Positions 50,673-58,751 of a stretch of DNA of 58,841 bases are shown piece by piece. Numbering within the stretch: the stretch's first letter is position 1; every line of letters begins with the position of its first letter. The notes under the pieces are model-generated. The model had not been told where the DNA came from and did no database searches. It saw only the letters and a program-made list of their open reading frames with translations. Position numbers and translations under genes: made by a program. Origin of the DNA: Actinoplanes auranticolor (GTDB taxonomy: Bacteria; Actinomycetota; Actinomycetes; Mycobacteriales; Micromonosporaceae); contig NZ_BOQL01000039.1 of the NCBI RefSeq assembly GCF_018332655.1, forward strand, positions 1 to 58,841, written 5' to 3'.

Positions 50673-51455
50673 CGGCCGGCAACCCCGCAGGTTGGCCGAC
50701 CGTTTGAGCAGTTCAGCCACCGTTTCGCGCCGAGCGACCGAACCACCATGCCGCGCCTGACACGAAGCCGGACACCTGACGGTCATGAGGTGGATGCCGC
50801 GGCCCGCGCAGGTATGACCTGTTGTGGTCCGGTGATCCGGTCCTGACAGGTGTTGCGGAGCCGAACGCGGGACCTGCCAGACATCACGGAGGCCGAACCT
50901 GGAACCTGACACGCCTCCGCACCGCGCGCCGGCACACAGGTCCGGTCTCACCGGTTACCGGCTGCCCGCCGATGACCGGTGGGGCCGCCGGCGCCGGCGG
51001 CGACGGAGCGGGACCCGCCGAGTGCGCGGAGTCCTCAGATACGTCCCGGAGCCGGTACCGCTAAGCCTCGGTCGTGCAGCGGGACAGCCGGCTACGGGAA
51101 GTCCCGCTGACCGTGACTCCGCCCGGGTCCCGCTCGATTGGGCGGGACTCTGACAGAGGATGCAGGACTCGCGTGCTGTCAGGTCCTGCCAGACCGGCCG
51201 ATCTGACAGCCCGGTACCGGAAACCAGCTGTCCCCCTACGCTGAAGGTTCTCTTTCTTACTTCTGTGCCCTGATCCCTTGCCCTGCGCGACGGCATCGCG
51301 CCCACCATCACGGTCGGCCGCCGCCGCCAGTCTCGGGACCTGGCACCTCGTACCGCTGACGCCCTCCGCCCGCGCGCTGAGGGCGCGATAACCCACACCC
51401 TTTCCCGGCGGTCACCACCTGGTGGCCGCCTTCTTGCTGTCCGCAGGAGGACGAC
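50673..51455. promoter_or_regulatory. 780-bp non-coding region with CTGWCAG cluster 5
   Basis: No convincing gene on either strand. Exact CTGACAG at 50843-50849, 51150-51156 and 51203-51209, CTGTCAG at 51176-51182, plus CTGCCAG at 50874-50880 and 51186-51192 and several CTGACAC near-matches. Long and motif-rich, it is the best candidate in the module for an origin of transfer or a main control region. A T-rich patch (TTCTCTTTCTTACTTC) lies at 51248-51263. Confidence 0.55.
51407..51430 (+). terminator. Leader hairpin before the 153-aa gene
   Basis: GGCGGTCACCA (51407-51417) pairs, with one wobble, with TGGTGGCCGCC (51420-51430), followed by TTCTTG, then AGGAGG and the ATG at 51456. It is terminator-like within the leader, so it could attenuate expression of the downstream operon. 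Confidence 0.45.
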
Positions 51456-51917
51456 ATGCTCAAACGCAGCTGGTACCTGCCCGACACCGACTGGATCTCC
51501 CAGCTCCCCGGCGCTCCCAAGCTCGACAAGGACGGCCAAGCCGTCATCGCACGGCTTGCCGAGATGCTCAGCCACCGGTTCCCCGGCGACCCGGCCCTCA
51601 CCGTCGCCGCGACGCACGTGGTCCTGCTGGCCGCCGACTACCTCGGCGACACCACGAGCCACCACACCAGGTGCCACGACCTCACTGAGGTAGCCCGGCT
51701 GATCTGCGGTCTCAACCTGGTGCAGGCGCATCTGACACAGACGATCCAGCGCATCGCGATGAACACCGACGCCCGCGCGTACCCCGGCACCGTCGAGGTA
51801 CCGGCCGAGCTCCTGCGAGCCGTCACCGACAGCCTCAGCACCGCCGGCGTCAACAGCGAACTACTCGCCGCTCACCTCAAAGAGGCCCACCTACTGCTGC
51901 GCCGCCGTGAGCAGTAG
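51456..51917 (+). CDS. Hypothetical element protein, 153 aa
   Basis: 153 aa from ATG 51456 with GCAGGAGGAC just upstream. All-helical prediction: LDKDGQAVIARLAEMLSHRF, ALTVAATHVVLLAADYLGDT, LTEVARLICGLNLVQAHLTQ and a final helix ELLAAHLKEAHLLLRRRE. I do not recognise the family. It is first gene of a rightward operon with a sigma-like protein and zinc-ribbon protein. Confidence 0.7.
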   Translation: MLKRSWYLPDTDWISQLPGAPKLDKDGQAVIARLAEMLSHRFPGDPALTVAATHVVLLAADYLGDTTSHHTRCHDLTEVARLICGLNLVQAHLTQTIQRIAMNTDARAYPGTVEVPAELLRAVTDSLSTAGVNSELLAAHLKEAHLLLRRREQ

Positions 51918-51983
51918 CCAGTACCGACAACCCGGCCGGGACCGCCTCGACGGCCTATCGGAACAGATCCTTTCATCAACGCG

Positions 51984-52388
51984 TTGGTGGGCCTGTCCGC
52001 CGCGGTGCTCGACGTCCGCGGCTGGCTCATCGGGCACGCCGCGAAGGCAGGCAACCAGCGCGACTGGTCCCGCCGCCCGGTCCATCCTCGCCGCGCACGC
52101 CGTCCGCACCCCGCTCCCGCCGTCGCGGACACCGGACGAACACCTGCCCGGCTCGGACGGACCACCTTCGCCCACGCGATGGCCAGGCTCACCGCCGCCC
52201 GGCGCCGCGCCATCCGGCTGCGCTACCTCGACGGCTACCCGTGCGACGCCGCCGCCCGGCTCCTGGGCCGCAGTACCGAAGCAGTCCGCGACCTGGCACG
52301 TCGTGGCTTGCGCCGCCTCCGAGCGGCCTTTCCTCGTCGCCAGGTGCGGCATGGATTTCCCCTCAGACCTCAGCGAAAGGCTCAGTGA
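51984..52388 (+). CDS. Sigma region 4-like HTH protein
   Basis: The recognisable part is TFAHAMARLTAARRRAIRLR, YLDGYPCDAAARLLGRSTEA, VRDLARRGLRRLRA, a sigma-70 region 4 helix-turn-helix without region 2. The start is uncertain: TTG 51984 or GTG 51987 in frame; coherent text (TDPFINALVG) extends upstream to about 51960 with no ATG, so a frameshift from GTG 51907 is possible. The stop overlaps the next ATG (ATGA at 52386-52390), which supports this frame. It may act as a transcription factor for the element. Confidence 0.65.
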   Translation: MVGLSAAVLDVRGWLIGHAAKAGNQRDWSRRPVHPRRARRPHPAPAVADTGRTPARLGRTTFAHAMARLTAARRRAIRLRYLDGYPCDAAARLLGRSTEAVRDLARRGLRRLRAAFPRRQVRHGFPLRPQRKAQ

Positions 52389-52809
52389 TGACGCTGTTCC
52401 ACATCGCCGTCTACCACAACACCGACAGCCGGTTCTTCCCGTACGAGCCCGGCCACGCTCTCACCATGGTCCTGTCCCACTGGCGAATCTGCCCGCCGAG
52501 ACCAGTCCAAAGGACATCGCCGGCTGGGCCTACCGGGTGTTCAACGCCGACCTCGATGACCTGCAGAGCCGTCGGGGGCGGGCCGGCGGTGGCGAGCTGG
52601 ACTTCCTGCTGGCCTGCACCTACCGGCTGCTGGGACGGCGTTCTCTGTCGACCGGTGACGTCATCGCCGTCACCCGCGAGGAGACCACCACGTTCCTGGC
52701 GTGCGAAGTCACCGGGTGGCGACCGGTCCCCCGCCCGGAGAACCGCACCGGGCAGGCACTGACCTCCGCGACCATCTACGACCACCTGAGCCGAGGCAGG
52801 CATGCGTGA
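52388..52809 (+). pseudogene. Small element protein gene with a frameshift
   Basis: ATG 52388 (coupled to the upstream stop) opens MTLFHIAVYHNTDSRFFPYE, then PGHALTMVLSHW. Near 52480 this frame turns into low-complexity text, while the frame one base back continues as NLPAETSPKDIAGWAYRVFN, ADLDDLQSRRGRAGGGELDF, LLACTYRLLGRRSLSTGDVI to a stop at 52809. One missing or extra base near 52475-52495 explains both. It is either a real mutation or an assembly error. The family is not recognised. The 3' end overlaps the zinc-ribbon gene by 8 bp. Confidence 0.7.
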
Positions 52810-53401
52810 CCACCCGTGCCACCAGCACCGTCCGGGACGCCACACCGACGCCTGCCTGACCGGTGACTGCGGGTTCTGCGGCACCAGCCTCACCGATGTC
52901 GCCTCCGGCGAATGCCGCGCCTGCCTGCGGATCATCTGCGAGCAATGCGACGCGGACTATCAGCCCGACCTCGGACCGATCTGCCAGCCCTGTACACCGT
53001 CGGCGCCCACAAGCTCGGCCACCGACGACGGCGAGGAGCTTCACCGGCTGTGCGTGTTCGAGCTCGACCTGGCCTGCGGCCACCTCGTCACCGTCGCCCT
53101 GACCGGCTGGTACCCCGTCGGGGTGTCCTGCTGCGACCGGCTCGGCGGCACTGTCCTGCGCGGCGTCTACGTGCCGTACGCCTCCGACATCGATTACGTC
53201 AGGGTGCTGTCTGAGCGCTACGAGCTGCGACCCACGGGGACCCCGCGCGGCTCCATGCAGGTGATCGGCCGGCGGCCCCGCACCGACCGGCCGTATCGCT
53301 CCCGGTATCCCGGTATGGACGGCTCGTCCGGGCGTTACCCGGCGCGCGTCGGCGCGACCTGGAGCCTCGACGGCTCGATCGCGCTACCCGAGAGCACCTG
53401 A
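52802..53401 (+). CDS. Zinc-ribbon element protein
   Basis: 199 aa from ATG 52802. Cys/His pairs are dense in the first 65 residues: CHQHRPGRHTDACLTGDCGF, CGTSLTDVASGECRACLRII, CEQCDADYQPDLGPICQPC. They form two or three zinc sites of RING/LIM-like spacing. The second half is beta-rich (LCVFELDLACGHLVTVALTG, DIDYVRVLSERYELRPTGTP). The function is unknown. It is last gene of the rightward operon, followed by strong hairpins. Confidence 0.7.
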   Translation: MRDHPCHQHRPGRHTDACLTGDCGFCGTSLTDVASGECRACLRIICEQCDADYQPDLGPICQPCTPSAPTSSATDDGEELHRLCVFELDLACGHLVTVALTGWYPVGVSCCDRLGGTVLRGVYVPYASDIDYVRVLSERYELRPTGTPRGSMQVIGRRPRTDRPYRSRYPGMDGSSGRYPARVGATWSLDGSIALPEST

Positions 53402-53438
53402 CCCGAGGCTGCCGTACACGGCGGCACGAACACCAGAG

Positions 53439-53508
53439 CGGCCCGTCTTCGGCGGGCCGTCGTCGTATCCGGAACCCGGGACGCCTCGCCTGGAAAACGT
53501 CCCGGGTT
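53439..53508 (+). terminator. Double hairpin terminator
   Basis: The first stem CGGCCCG (53439-53445)/complement (53453-53459) is followed by a second, AACCCGGGACG (53473-53483)/complement (53498-53508) with a 14-base loop and TTTCTCC at its end. It closes the element operon before the GGDEF gene. Confidence 0.75.
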
Positions 53509-53532
53509 TCTCCATCGGAATGGAGGAACCCA

Positions 53533-54249
53533 GTGTTCACCCCACCCCTCGTGATCGCCACCCTCGTGGCGGCCACGCTCGGAGCCGCCCTTGGCTCCGT
53601 AATGACCCGTCTGGCGACCCGGCTTGCCGTCAATCGGCTGCGCGCCGAACTGGCCGACGCCGTGCGGCAGCTCACCCACGACTCGCTCACCGGCCTCTAC
53701 AACCGCACCGGCCTGCGAACGATCCACACCGCCGTAGTCGCCTCCGGCGACCCCCAACCGATCGTCGTCATCCTCATCGATCTCGACCTGTTCAAAGAGG
53801 CCAATGACACTTACGGCCACGACGCCGGGGACGAACTGCTTCGAGCCGCCGCCGACCGGATCGGACAGCTCGCCGCGCTGGTCGGCGGCCACGCCGCGCG
53901 CCTGTCCGGCGACGAATTCGCGGCCATCATCCCGCTCGGCCAACACCGGCCCGCCAGCCTGGCCGAACTGTTCACCAGCGTCATCGCCGAGCCGGTAAAG
54001 ATCCCGACAGACAACGGGCCGGTGACCGTCACGATCACCGCAAGCCTCGGGGTCGCCATCACCTCCAGCACCGAGCTGCTGGAAGGTGTCGCGCTGCGCC
54101 GCGCCGACATGGCCATGTACCACGCCAAACAACGAGGTGGGAACCAGCACGTACTCCACCAGCCCGGCATGACGATGCCCGGCCGCCGGCCACGCCGCGG
54201 CCCGCGCCTGCGCGACCGGCGCCGTAACTCGAGCGGGAACGCGGATTGA
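53533..54249 (+). CDS. Diguanylate cyclase (GGDEF), membrane-anchored
   Basis: 238 aa from GTG 53533 with TGGAGGA upstream. One N-terminal hydrophobic helix (LVIATLVAATLGAALGSVM) leads to a GGDEF domain at about residues 45-215: THDSLTGLYNRTGLRTIHTA, VILIDLDLFKEANDTYGHDA, GDELLRAAADRIGQ and the active loop RLSGDEFAAIIP near 125. The loop is SGDEF instead of GGDEF, tolerated in active enzymes. The Asp and Glu metal ligands and the ASLGVAI strand are present. It makes c-di-GMP if active. No sensor domain is seen, and the basic C-terminal tail is unusual. c-di-GMP controls development in actinomycetes. Confidence 0.88.
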   Translation: MFTPPLVIATLVAATLGAALGSVMTRLATRLAVNRLRAELADAVRQLTHDSLTGLYNRTGLRTIHTAVVASGDPQPIVVILIDLDLFKEANDTYGHDAGDELLRAAADRIGQLAALVGGHAARLSGDEFAAIIPLGQHRPASLAELFTSVIAEPVKIPTDNGPVTVTITASLGVAITSSTELLEGVALRRADMAMYHAKQRGGNQHVLHQPGMTMPGRRPRRGPRLRDRRRNSSGNAD

Positions 54250-54432
54250 ACCTCGCGATCCCGCTACGGCGAAGTTCAGGCTTCGGCCGGCTCCCGGGAG
54301 CGGGCGCGGCATGACGGAGGCCTCCCTTGCAGAGGTGCCTCTGCCTTGGCGAGTGGAGCTTTTGTCGGAGGCTCTCTCTACAATTTGTTCGCACGACTAT
54401 GCCGGGTTTGTGGATCTTCGAGGGGGTTGATC

Positions 54433-55659
54433 ATGGTGTCGGCTGTCCACGTAGCAGAAGTCAACCCCGATGACTACGGCGATGGGGTGCTCTACCTGCC
54501 CCTCGGGATCGAGTTGCGCCCGCGTGAGAAGAACGACTGGGGGCATGCGGATCGGCCGCGCCTGAAAGAGCAAGTGGCCGCCGACCGCCCGCACGGGGTG
54601 TCGGGCGGGAAGCTGGTGTGCCTGCTGTGCCTGAAAGACCCGGAGCGGGGACTGCGGTGGATGACGTTCGTGGACAGCGGCCGGCAGGGGCAGCTCTTCC
54701 GGCACGAGACCGGCGACTGGTCGCACGCGGAGCATGTGCCTGAGTCGGACACCCACAAGGCCCTGAAGGAGCGGAAGGCGGCGACCTGGTCAGAGGCGGG
54801 CGCCCGCTCGGTGGTGACGGAGGAGTGGCGGCCGAAAGCGAAGAAGCGGCCGGATGTCTTCGCGGTCGGGGGAAAGTTGACCGTGGCCGGGGAGGTGCAG
54901 CACACGCAGATTACGCCGAGCGCGGTGGGCCGCCGACAGAAGGCCCTCGCTACGGCTGGAGATCGGGTGGTGTGGACGACGGACCGGAATGCGAACAACG
55001 TGGCGTGGCTGCGCAGGGTACCGCACCTGGCCGTGCCCGCCCTGGACGACTACCGACTGTACCGGCAGGTCGACACGCCTCTTCTAAACGTGGTGACGGG
55101 GTGGACGTACTTCGAGGCGCAGCGGTGCGGGTGGGCTGACCTGTGGCGGCGGAACTCCAGCCGGTGCCCGGAGTCGGGGAAGTTGGTGCCGTGCGGGAAG
55201 CTGCACCTGTACCCGACGCTCAACCCGGCGGAGTACCGACCGGACTCCGACGCGCGGTTCCCACACGGGTCGACGATGCACCTGGACCACATGTTAGAGG
55301 GGATCCTGAACGGGACATGGGTGCCGTACCGGCCGCCGCGGCGGGATCAGGTGGTGTGGGTTCCCGCGGTTCGAGTCGAGCAGGTAGTCGCCGAGCGTGG
55401 TCCCAGCGGGGACGCGGAGCAGCCGGCGCCTGGGCGGCGGTCACGGCGGGAGGAGGCGAGCCGGTCGTGCGACGTGGGGGTAGTCCCGGTGCCGCGACCG
55501 CCGGTGGTGATCGAAGAGATGTTGCCGGAACCGGAGCCAATGTGCTGCGGCCTCAAATTCCCCCAGTTCGCGGGCAGGTCAGTCCGCTCCGAGTGCAGGA
55601 TGTGTGCAAGCTCGCCCACCTGGTACCGGCTCAACGAGGCGGCCGGTTTCCTGACCTGA
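54433..55659 (+). CDS. CoiA-like nuclease-domain protein
   Basis: 408 aa from ATG 54433 (MVSAVHVAEVNPDDYGDGVL). The central part carries a restriction-like nuclease signature: KKRPDVFAVGGKLTVAGEVQ near 136-155 (D of RPDV, E-x-Q of GEVQ), followed by HTQITPSAVGRRQKALATAG and RVVWTTDRNANNVAWLRRVP, as in competence protein CoiA-like nucleases. Two possible zinc pairs occur: CLLC early and CCGLKFP...CRMC at the end. CoiA-type proteins act in DNA uptake or processing. The gene stands alone after the GGDEF gene. Confidence 0.72.
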   Translation: MVSAVHVAEVNPDDYGDGVLYLPLGIELRPREKNDWGHADRPRLKEQVAADRPHGVSGGKLVCLLCLKDPERGLRWMTFVDSGRQGQLFRHETGDWSHAEHVPESDTHKALKERKAATWSEAGARSVVTEEWRPKAKKRPDVFAVGGKLTVAGEVQHTQITPSAVGRRQKALATAGDRVVWTTDRNANNVAWLRRVPHLAVPALDDYRLYRQVDTPLLNVVTGWTYFEAQRCGWADLWRRNSSRCPESGKLVPCGKLHLYPTLNPAEYRPDSDARFPHGSTMHLDHMLEGILNGTWVPYRPPRRDQVVWVPAVRVEQVVAERGPSGDAEQPAPGRRSRREEASRSCDVGVVPVPRPPVVIEEMLPEPEPMCCGLKFPQFAGRSVRSECRMCASSPTWYRLNEAAGFLT

Positions 55660-56036
55660 GGAGCTGGTTCGCTGGCTGGTGAAGCCGCATGTTCGATAGC
55701 AATAGCAACGGGACGTCGGACTGCCATGGGCACGCACTTCGCTCACGCTGGTACCCCACAGGTTCTGGACGGTGGCTAGCTTGTGCGCTGTGCCATCTCA
55801 TCTACTTGCAGTTACTTGGATCCGGTGAGCACCATCATCATCATCACCAGCATGCGTAGGGGCATGGGCTCGCGCGTCGTAGGCGTATCGCGGCTGCGGC
55901 CCGCCATGCGGGGCCTGGTCGACCTGGAGGCAACAGTGACCGCCGCCCCTTATGACGGGGGGCGCGAGACGCTGGCTAAGATCGTTTGTGAGTCTTGTTA
56001 CCGAGGTGCTGTACTCATCTCGGTAACAAGACCAAC
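55660..56036. other. Intergenic region with a strong hairpin
   Basis: There is no gene that I can support. A perfect 14-bp inverted repeat (GTCTTGTTACCGAG at 55992-56005, complement at 56019-56032) with a 13-base loop lies 5 bp past the end of the minus-strand 74-aa gene and is probably its terminator, though it lacks a T-run. Confidence 0.6.
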
Positions 56037-56261
56037 TTACGCCGAGTCGCCCCTTCCGATGCTGCCGGGAGTCTCGGGTCTCTCCTCAACAGTTGCCCCG
56101 TCTACTTCGTTGCCTTCGGCGTTATCGCTACCGCCGCGTTTCCACGCTCTGATAAGCGTTTCCGCGCGCCGCGTGGGCTCCGCCGAAGGAACGAAAATGA
56201 CCAGGGCGATAAGGAGGACGACGGCAAGCGCGATCCACGCGTTCACCAGATCTTCCTTCAC
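56037..56261 (-). CDS. Small single-helix membrane protein of the PadR operon
   Basis: 74 aa from GTG 56261, overlapping the stop of the 215-aa gene (GTGA). One membrane helix (NAWIALAVVLLIALVIFVPS) is followed by a basic helix (EPTRRAETLIRAWKRGG) and a polar tail. It is last gene of a three-gene operon with a PadR regulator. The function is unknown; it could be an anchor or toxin-like membrane peptide. Confidence 0.65.
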   Translation of the reverse strand: MKEDLVNAWIALAVVLLIALVIFVPSAEPTRRAETLIRAWKRGGSDNAEGNEVDGATVEERPETPGSIGRGDSA

Positions 56262-56905
56262 TCGATATGGTTCTTCGCCCGGTATGCGGCGCCGTCAACA
56301 AGCTGGCGCCGATGCGACCTGACGCCGATCAACACGAAGCAGGCATAGTCAAACTTGTCAAACCAGCTTCGGTGCTCTACCAGTTCCCCCATCCATTCCT
56401 CGATGTATCGCCCCTGATGAAGCAAGGGCATGAGTCGCAAAGCAAGCCGGATCATGCCGACAGGAACGCTGTGGTGCCAACGCGTCTCCACTCCGACGCA
56501 GACCTTCTCAGTTGAGACGGCGTTCGTGCCCTGCTGCAATTCGGACGCCCTCTCAAGCGCTCGCAACAACAGCGCCTGCATGGCAAGAACGCGCTCGTCG
56601 AGCTTCCTAACGCTACCCGGTCCCCTGCGGATCGTCCTGTTGAATGCGCGGTCTAGGTCCCCCCTTAAGCCGCGGCTATTCCCCCTGATTGCGTGTACTA
56701 GGCGCCTCAGTTCCCAGTCCTCGGCAGCGCCGACATCAACAGCCTTCTCCATGGCGTCCACCAGCCGCGCCAGCTGGTTCGCGCCGTCACAGGCGGCCAT
56801 CAAGTGTGAAGCATGAGCCTTCCGGTAAGTAAGCTGCAAGCTCGCCGCGATGGAGTTCGCCCGCCCCAAGACGCCAACTACATCGCTGACGCCCTTCTGT
56901 TCCAT
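56258..56905 (-). CDS. Hypothetical helical protein of the PadR operon
   Basis: 215 aa from ATG 56905, which overlaps the PadR stop (TAATG). It is predicted mostly helical: SIAASLQLTYRKAHASHLMA, ANQLARLVDAMEKAVDVGAA, ERVLAMQALLLRALERASEL, and a conserved-looking VPVGMIRLALRLMPLLHQGR, YIEEWMGELVEHRSWFDKFD. The final VLIGVRSHRRQLVD part is basic. It has no membrane helix. I do not recognise the family. Tight coupling on both sides suggests a complex with the 74-aa membrane protein under PadR control. Confidence 0.68.
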   Translation of the reverse strand: MEQKGVSDVVGVLGRANSIAASLQLTYRKAHASHLMAACDGANQLARLVDAMEKAVDVGAAEDWELRRLVHAIRGNSRGLRGDLDRAFNRTIRRGPGSVRKLDERVLAMQALLLRALERASELQQGTNAVSTEKVCVGVETRWHHSVPVGMIRLALRLMPLLHQGRYIEEWMGELVEHRSWFDKFDYACFVLIGVRSHRRQLVDGAAYRAKNHIE

Positions 56906-57249
56906 TAAATTGCACCCCCAGCCAATCCCGGTCGCATCGCTTGAAGCCGTGCGCGCCGCTCATCGGCTTGCTCTACGAGTACCCTGGCGGATTCCGCGCC
57001 TTGCGTACTTAGCGAGTAGTACCGGCGGCGAGGCCTTCCCCGTTCTTGCGGGTTGATGTCCTCCCACCTGCTGTCAAGCCATCCGAGTCCTTCCAGTCGT
57101 GCCAGAATTGGATGGATGGTCCCGCTTGCCAACCCTGCAGCTGCACATATCTCAGTCCCGTACATCTCCCCCGTAGAACTGTCGAGCAGGGCGCGCAGGA
57201 CCGCGACCGTTTGTGGGGTCCCTTTCGGTCCATTTGCGTTTGCCGCCAT
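56905..57249 (-). CDS. PadR-family transcriptional regulator
   Basis: 114 aa from ATG 57249. The winged helix reads QTVAVLRALLDSSTGEMYGT, EICAAAGLASGTIHPILARL, EGLGWLDSRWEDINPQERGR, PRRRYYSLSTQGAESARVLV, a standard PadR domain with a short helical tail. PadR proteins repress their own operons and often sense small molecules or envelope stress. The promoter just upstream is leaderless-type. Confidence 0.88.
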   Translation of the reverse strand: MAANANGPKGTPQTVAVLRALLDSSTGEMYGTEICAAAGLASGTIHPILARLEGLGWLDSRWEDINPQERGRPRRRYYSLSTQGAESARVLVEQADERRARLQAMRPGLAGGAI

Positions 57250-57256
57250 GGGAAGA

Positions 57257-57286
57257 AGCCTAGTCGGAGGCCTAGGTAGAGTGCAA
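57257..57286 (-). promoter_or_regulatory. Leaderless promoter of the PadR operon
   Basis: On the minus strand TTGCAC (57281-57286) and TAGGCT (57257-57262) are 18 bp apart, and the ATG at 57249 begins 8 bases after the -10. CTAGGC occurs twice with a 12-bp period across the spacer and -10, a possible PadR operator. Confidence 0.55.
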
Positions 57287-57517
57287 CTTAGCTGGTCACG
57301 TTGCTTCCTTTCGGAATCAACAAACTGCGTGCGAATGAAGAGTAACTGAGTGTGTTCAGAAGACTGACAGCGCTACGCGTGCCCTGACCCGCATATGTCG
57401 ATCTAGCGATGCATGAGCCCCTCGCCTGAAGCGGCCTGGCGGATCAGCTTACGAGGTCGCATCAAGGGACTGATTGCGCCGGACGATCCCACCCCAGACC
57501 TGTAAGCGAAGGGTCGA

Positions 57518-57766
57518 GTGGGCAGATGCATCTGCGCCTGCGGCACGTACTGGTTCTACCGGTTCAACGAATACGTGAACTGGGCCGGCGGACACGACAA
57601 TCTGACGTCCTGGTACACCCGCCTGAGCCCGGCCGAAGGCGCGACTCTCGCGCACACAGACCGCACCACCACGGACCTCGGCTACCTCCGTCAACGGCCC
57701 AGCTGGATGGATGATCGAGACGGCGTAAGGGTGGTTCCCGGCGCACCCGACCACCCCGCGTCCTAG
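57518..57766 (+). CDS. Small hypothetical protein
   Basis: 82 aa from GTG 57518 with GAAGG upstream. It is aromatic-rich (CACGTYWFYRFNEYVNWAGG, HDNLTSWYTRLSPAEGATLA) and has a polar tail. The arrangement CICAC may bind metal. It is a weak call: length and codon pattern are plausible, with no family recognised. A GCTGTCC/GGACAGC inverted repeat lies downstream at 57875-57893. Confidence 0.4.
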   Translation: MGRCICACGTYWFYRFNEYVNWAGGHDNLTSWYTRLSPAEGATLAHTDRTTTDLGYLRQRPSWMDDRDGVRVVPGAPDHPAS

Positions 57767-57957
57767 GCACACGTCACAGCCCGTGCGGAGGGCGCCAGTG
57801 TCACTGAACCCATCGGCGTTCTCGAAACCGGGGTAGTACGGCCAGGCGTGACCTGCTAGCGCCCGAGCCGTACGGCTGTCCGCGCGGGACAGCGGTTGGC
57901 GCCGCCGGTCCGTTACGGTGGGCTTTCCTCTTGTCTAGGCACGTTCGGAGTTGATCT

Positions 57958-58749
57958 GTGGCAGAGCCGACCGGTGAGGCCCGCCCAGATTTCTTCCCGG
58001 AGCTGGAGGGCTTGCAACGAGACGCGGCGGTCCTGGCCGGCCGGTTCGAGGCCGCCGAGGCTGCGGTGAGCGAGGCGTCGGGTCGCGACCCGTCCGAGAA
58101 GGTACGCGTGGTGCTGGCGACGCTCGGCCGGATCGCCTCCGTGGAGGTCGACCCGCAGTGGCAGTCGCGGATCCGCCCCGGCGACCTGTCCCCCGCTGTG
58201 CTGGCCGCCTATCAGGACGCCGGCAGCCGGCGCTTGGAGACCTGGGCAGCAGAGATCGGCCGGACGGACATCCGCCCCGGTCCACACGATCAAGGCTCCG
58301 TGCTGGGCGGTGACGCGCCGGCCGCACCGCCGGAGGCGGGGTTAGGTCCGGCCGGCGAGTCGTCGCACGAGTCGATCCGCCGGTTGTGGTCGCTGCTGCA
58401 GGACGCGACCGACCGGCTTGACGATGTGGTTCGGGCGGCGGCGGCCCGCAGCGAGACGGTCATGACCGGTCGTGATCCGGGTGGGCACGTCACCGCGTCC
58501 TTGACTGGCGGCGGCGAGCTGACCGACCTGAGCATCGACGAGGCATGGGCCGCTGCTGCCGGCGCCCGCGAGCTCGGCACGTCACTGACCGCAGCGGTCA
58601 TCGACGGGTACGCCGCGGTGGACCGTAGCGCTCAGGAGGCCACGGGCCAGTGGCCGTTCCCCGACCTCGACCGGATCAGCGGCAGCCCGACCGCGCTGCT
58701 GGCGACGCTGGGCCTGCCGTCGATTCCCGACACCGATCCGAAGGGGTAG
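57958..58749 (+). CDS. YbaB-like tandem-domain protein
   Basis: 263 aa from GTG 57958. Two similar halves: residues about 1-110 (FFPELEGLQRDAAVLAGRFE, VRVVLATLGRIASVEVDPQW, RRLETWAAEIGR) and about 130-245 (LWSLLQDATDRLDDVVRAAA, GGHVTASLTGGGELTDLSID, ELGTSLTAAVIDGYAAVDRS). Each follows the YbaB/EbfC pattern: a helix, two strands with an L/V-x-D/E-P turn, a helix. In actinomycetes such genes precede WXG-type secreted substrates, and the next gene fits that. Type VII secretion-related role is inferred. Confidence 0.75.
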   Translation: MAEPTGEARPDFFPELEGLQRDAAVLAGRFEAAEAAVSEASGRDPSEKVRVVLATLGRIASVEVDPQWQSRIRPGDLSPAVLAAYQDAGSRRLETWAAEIGRTDIRPGPHDQGSVLGGDAPAAPPEAGLGPAGESSHESIRRLWSLLQDATDRLDDVVRAAAARSETVMTGRDPGGHVTASLTGGGELTDLSIDEAWAAAAGARELGTSLTAAVIDGYAAVDRSAQEATGQWPFPDLDRISGSPTALLATLGLPSIPDTDPKG

Positions 58750-58751
58750 TC

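Noticed and set aside
51907..52400. GTG 51907 frame as a single 300-codon gene through to 52809
   Set aside because: Its first two thirds are Pro/Ser/Arg shadow of the sigma-like frame; only the last 110 codons look real, and these fit a frameshifted gene starting at 52388.
57364..57370. CTGACAG copy outside the conjugation module
   Set aside because: A single isolated copy is expected by chance and is not near a module gene.
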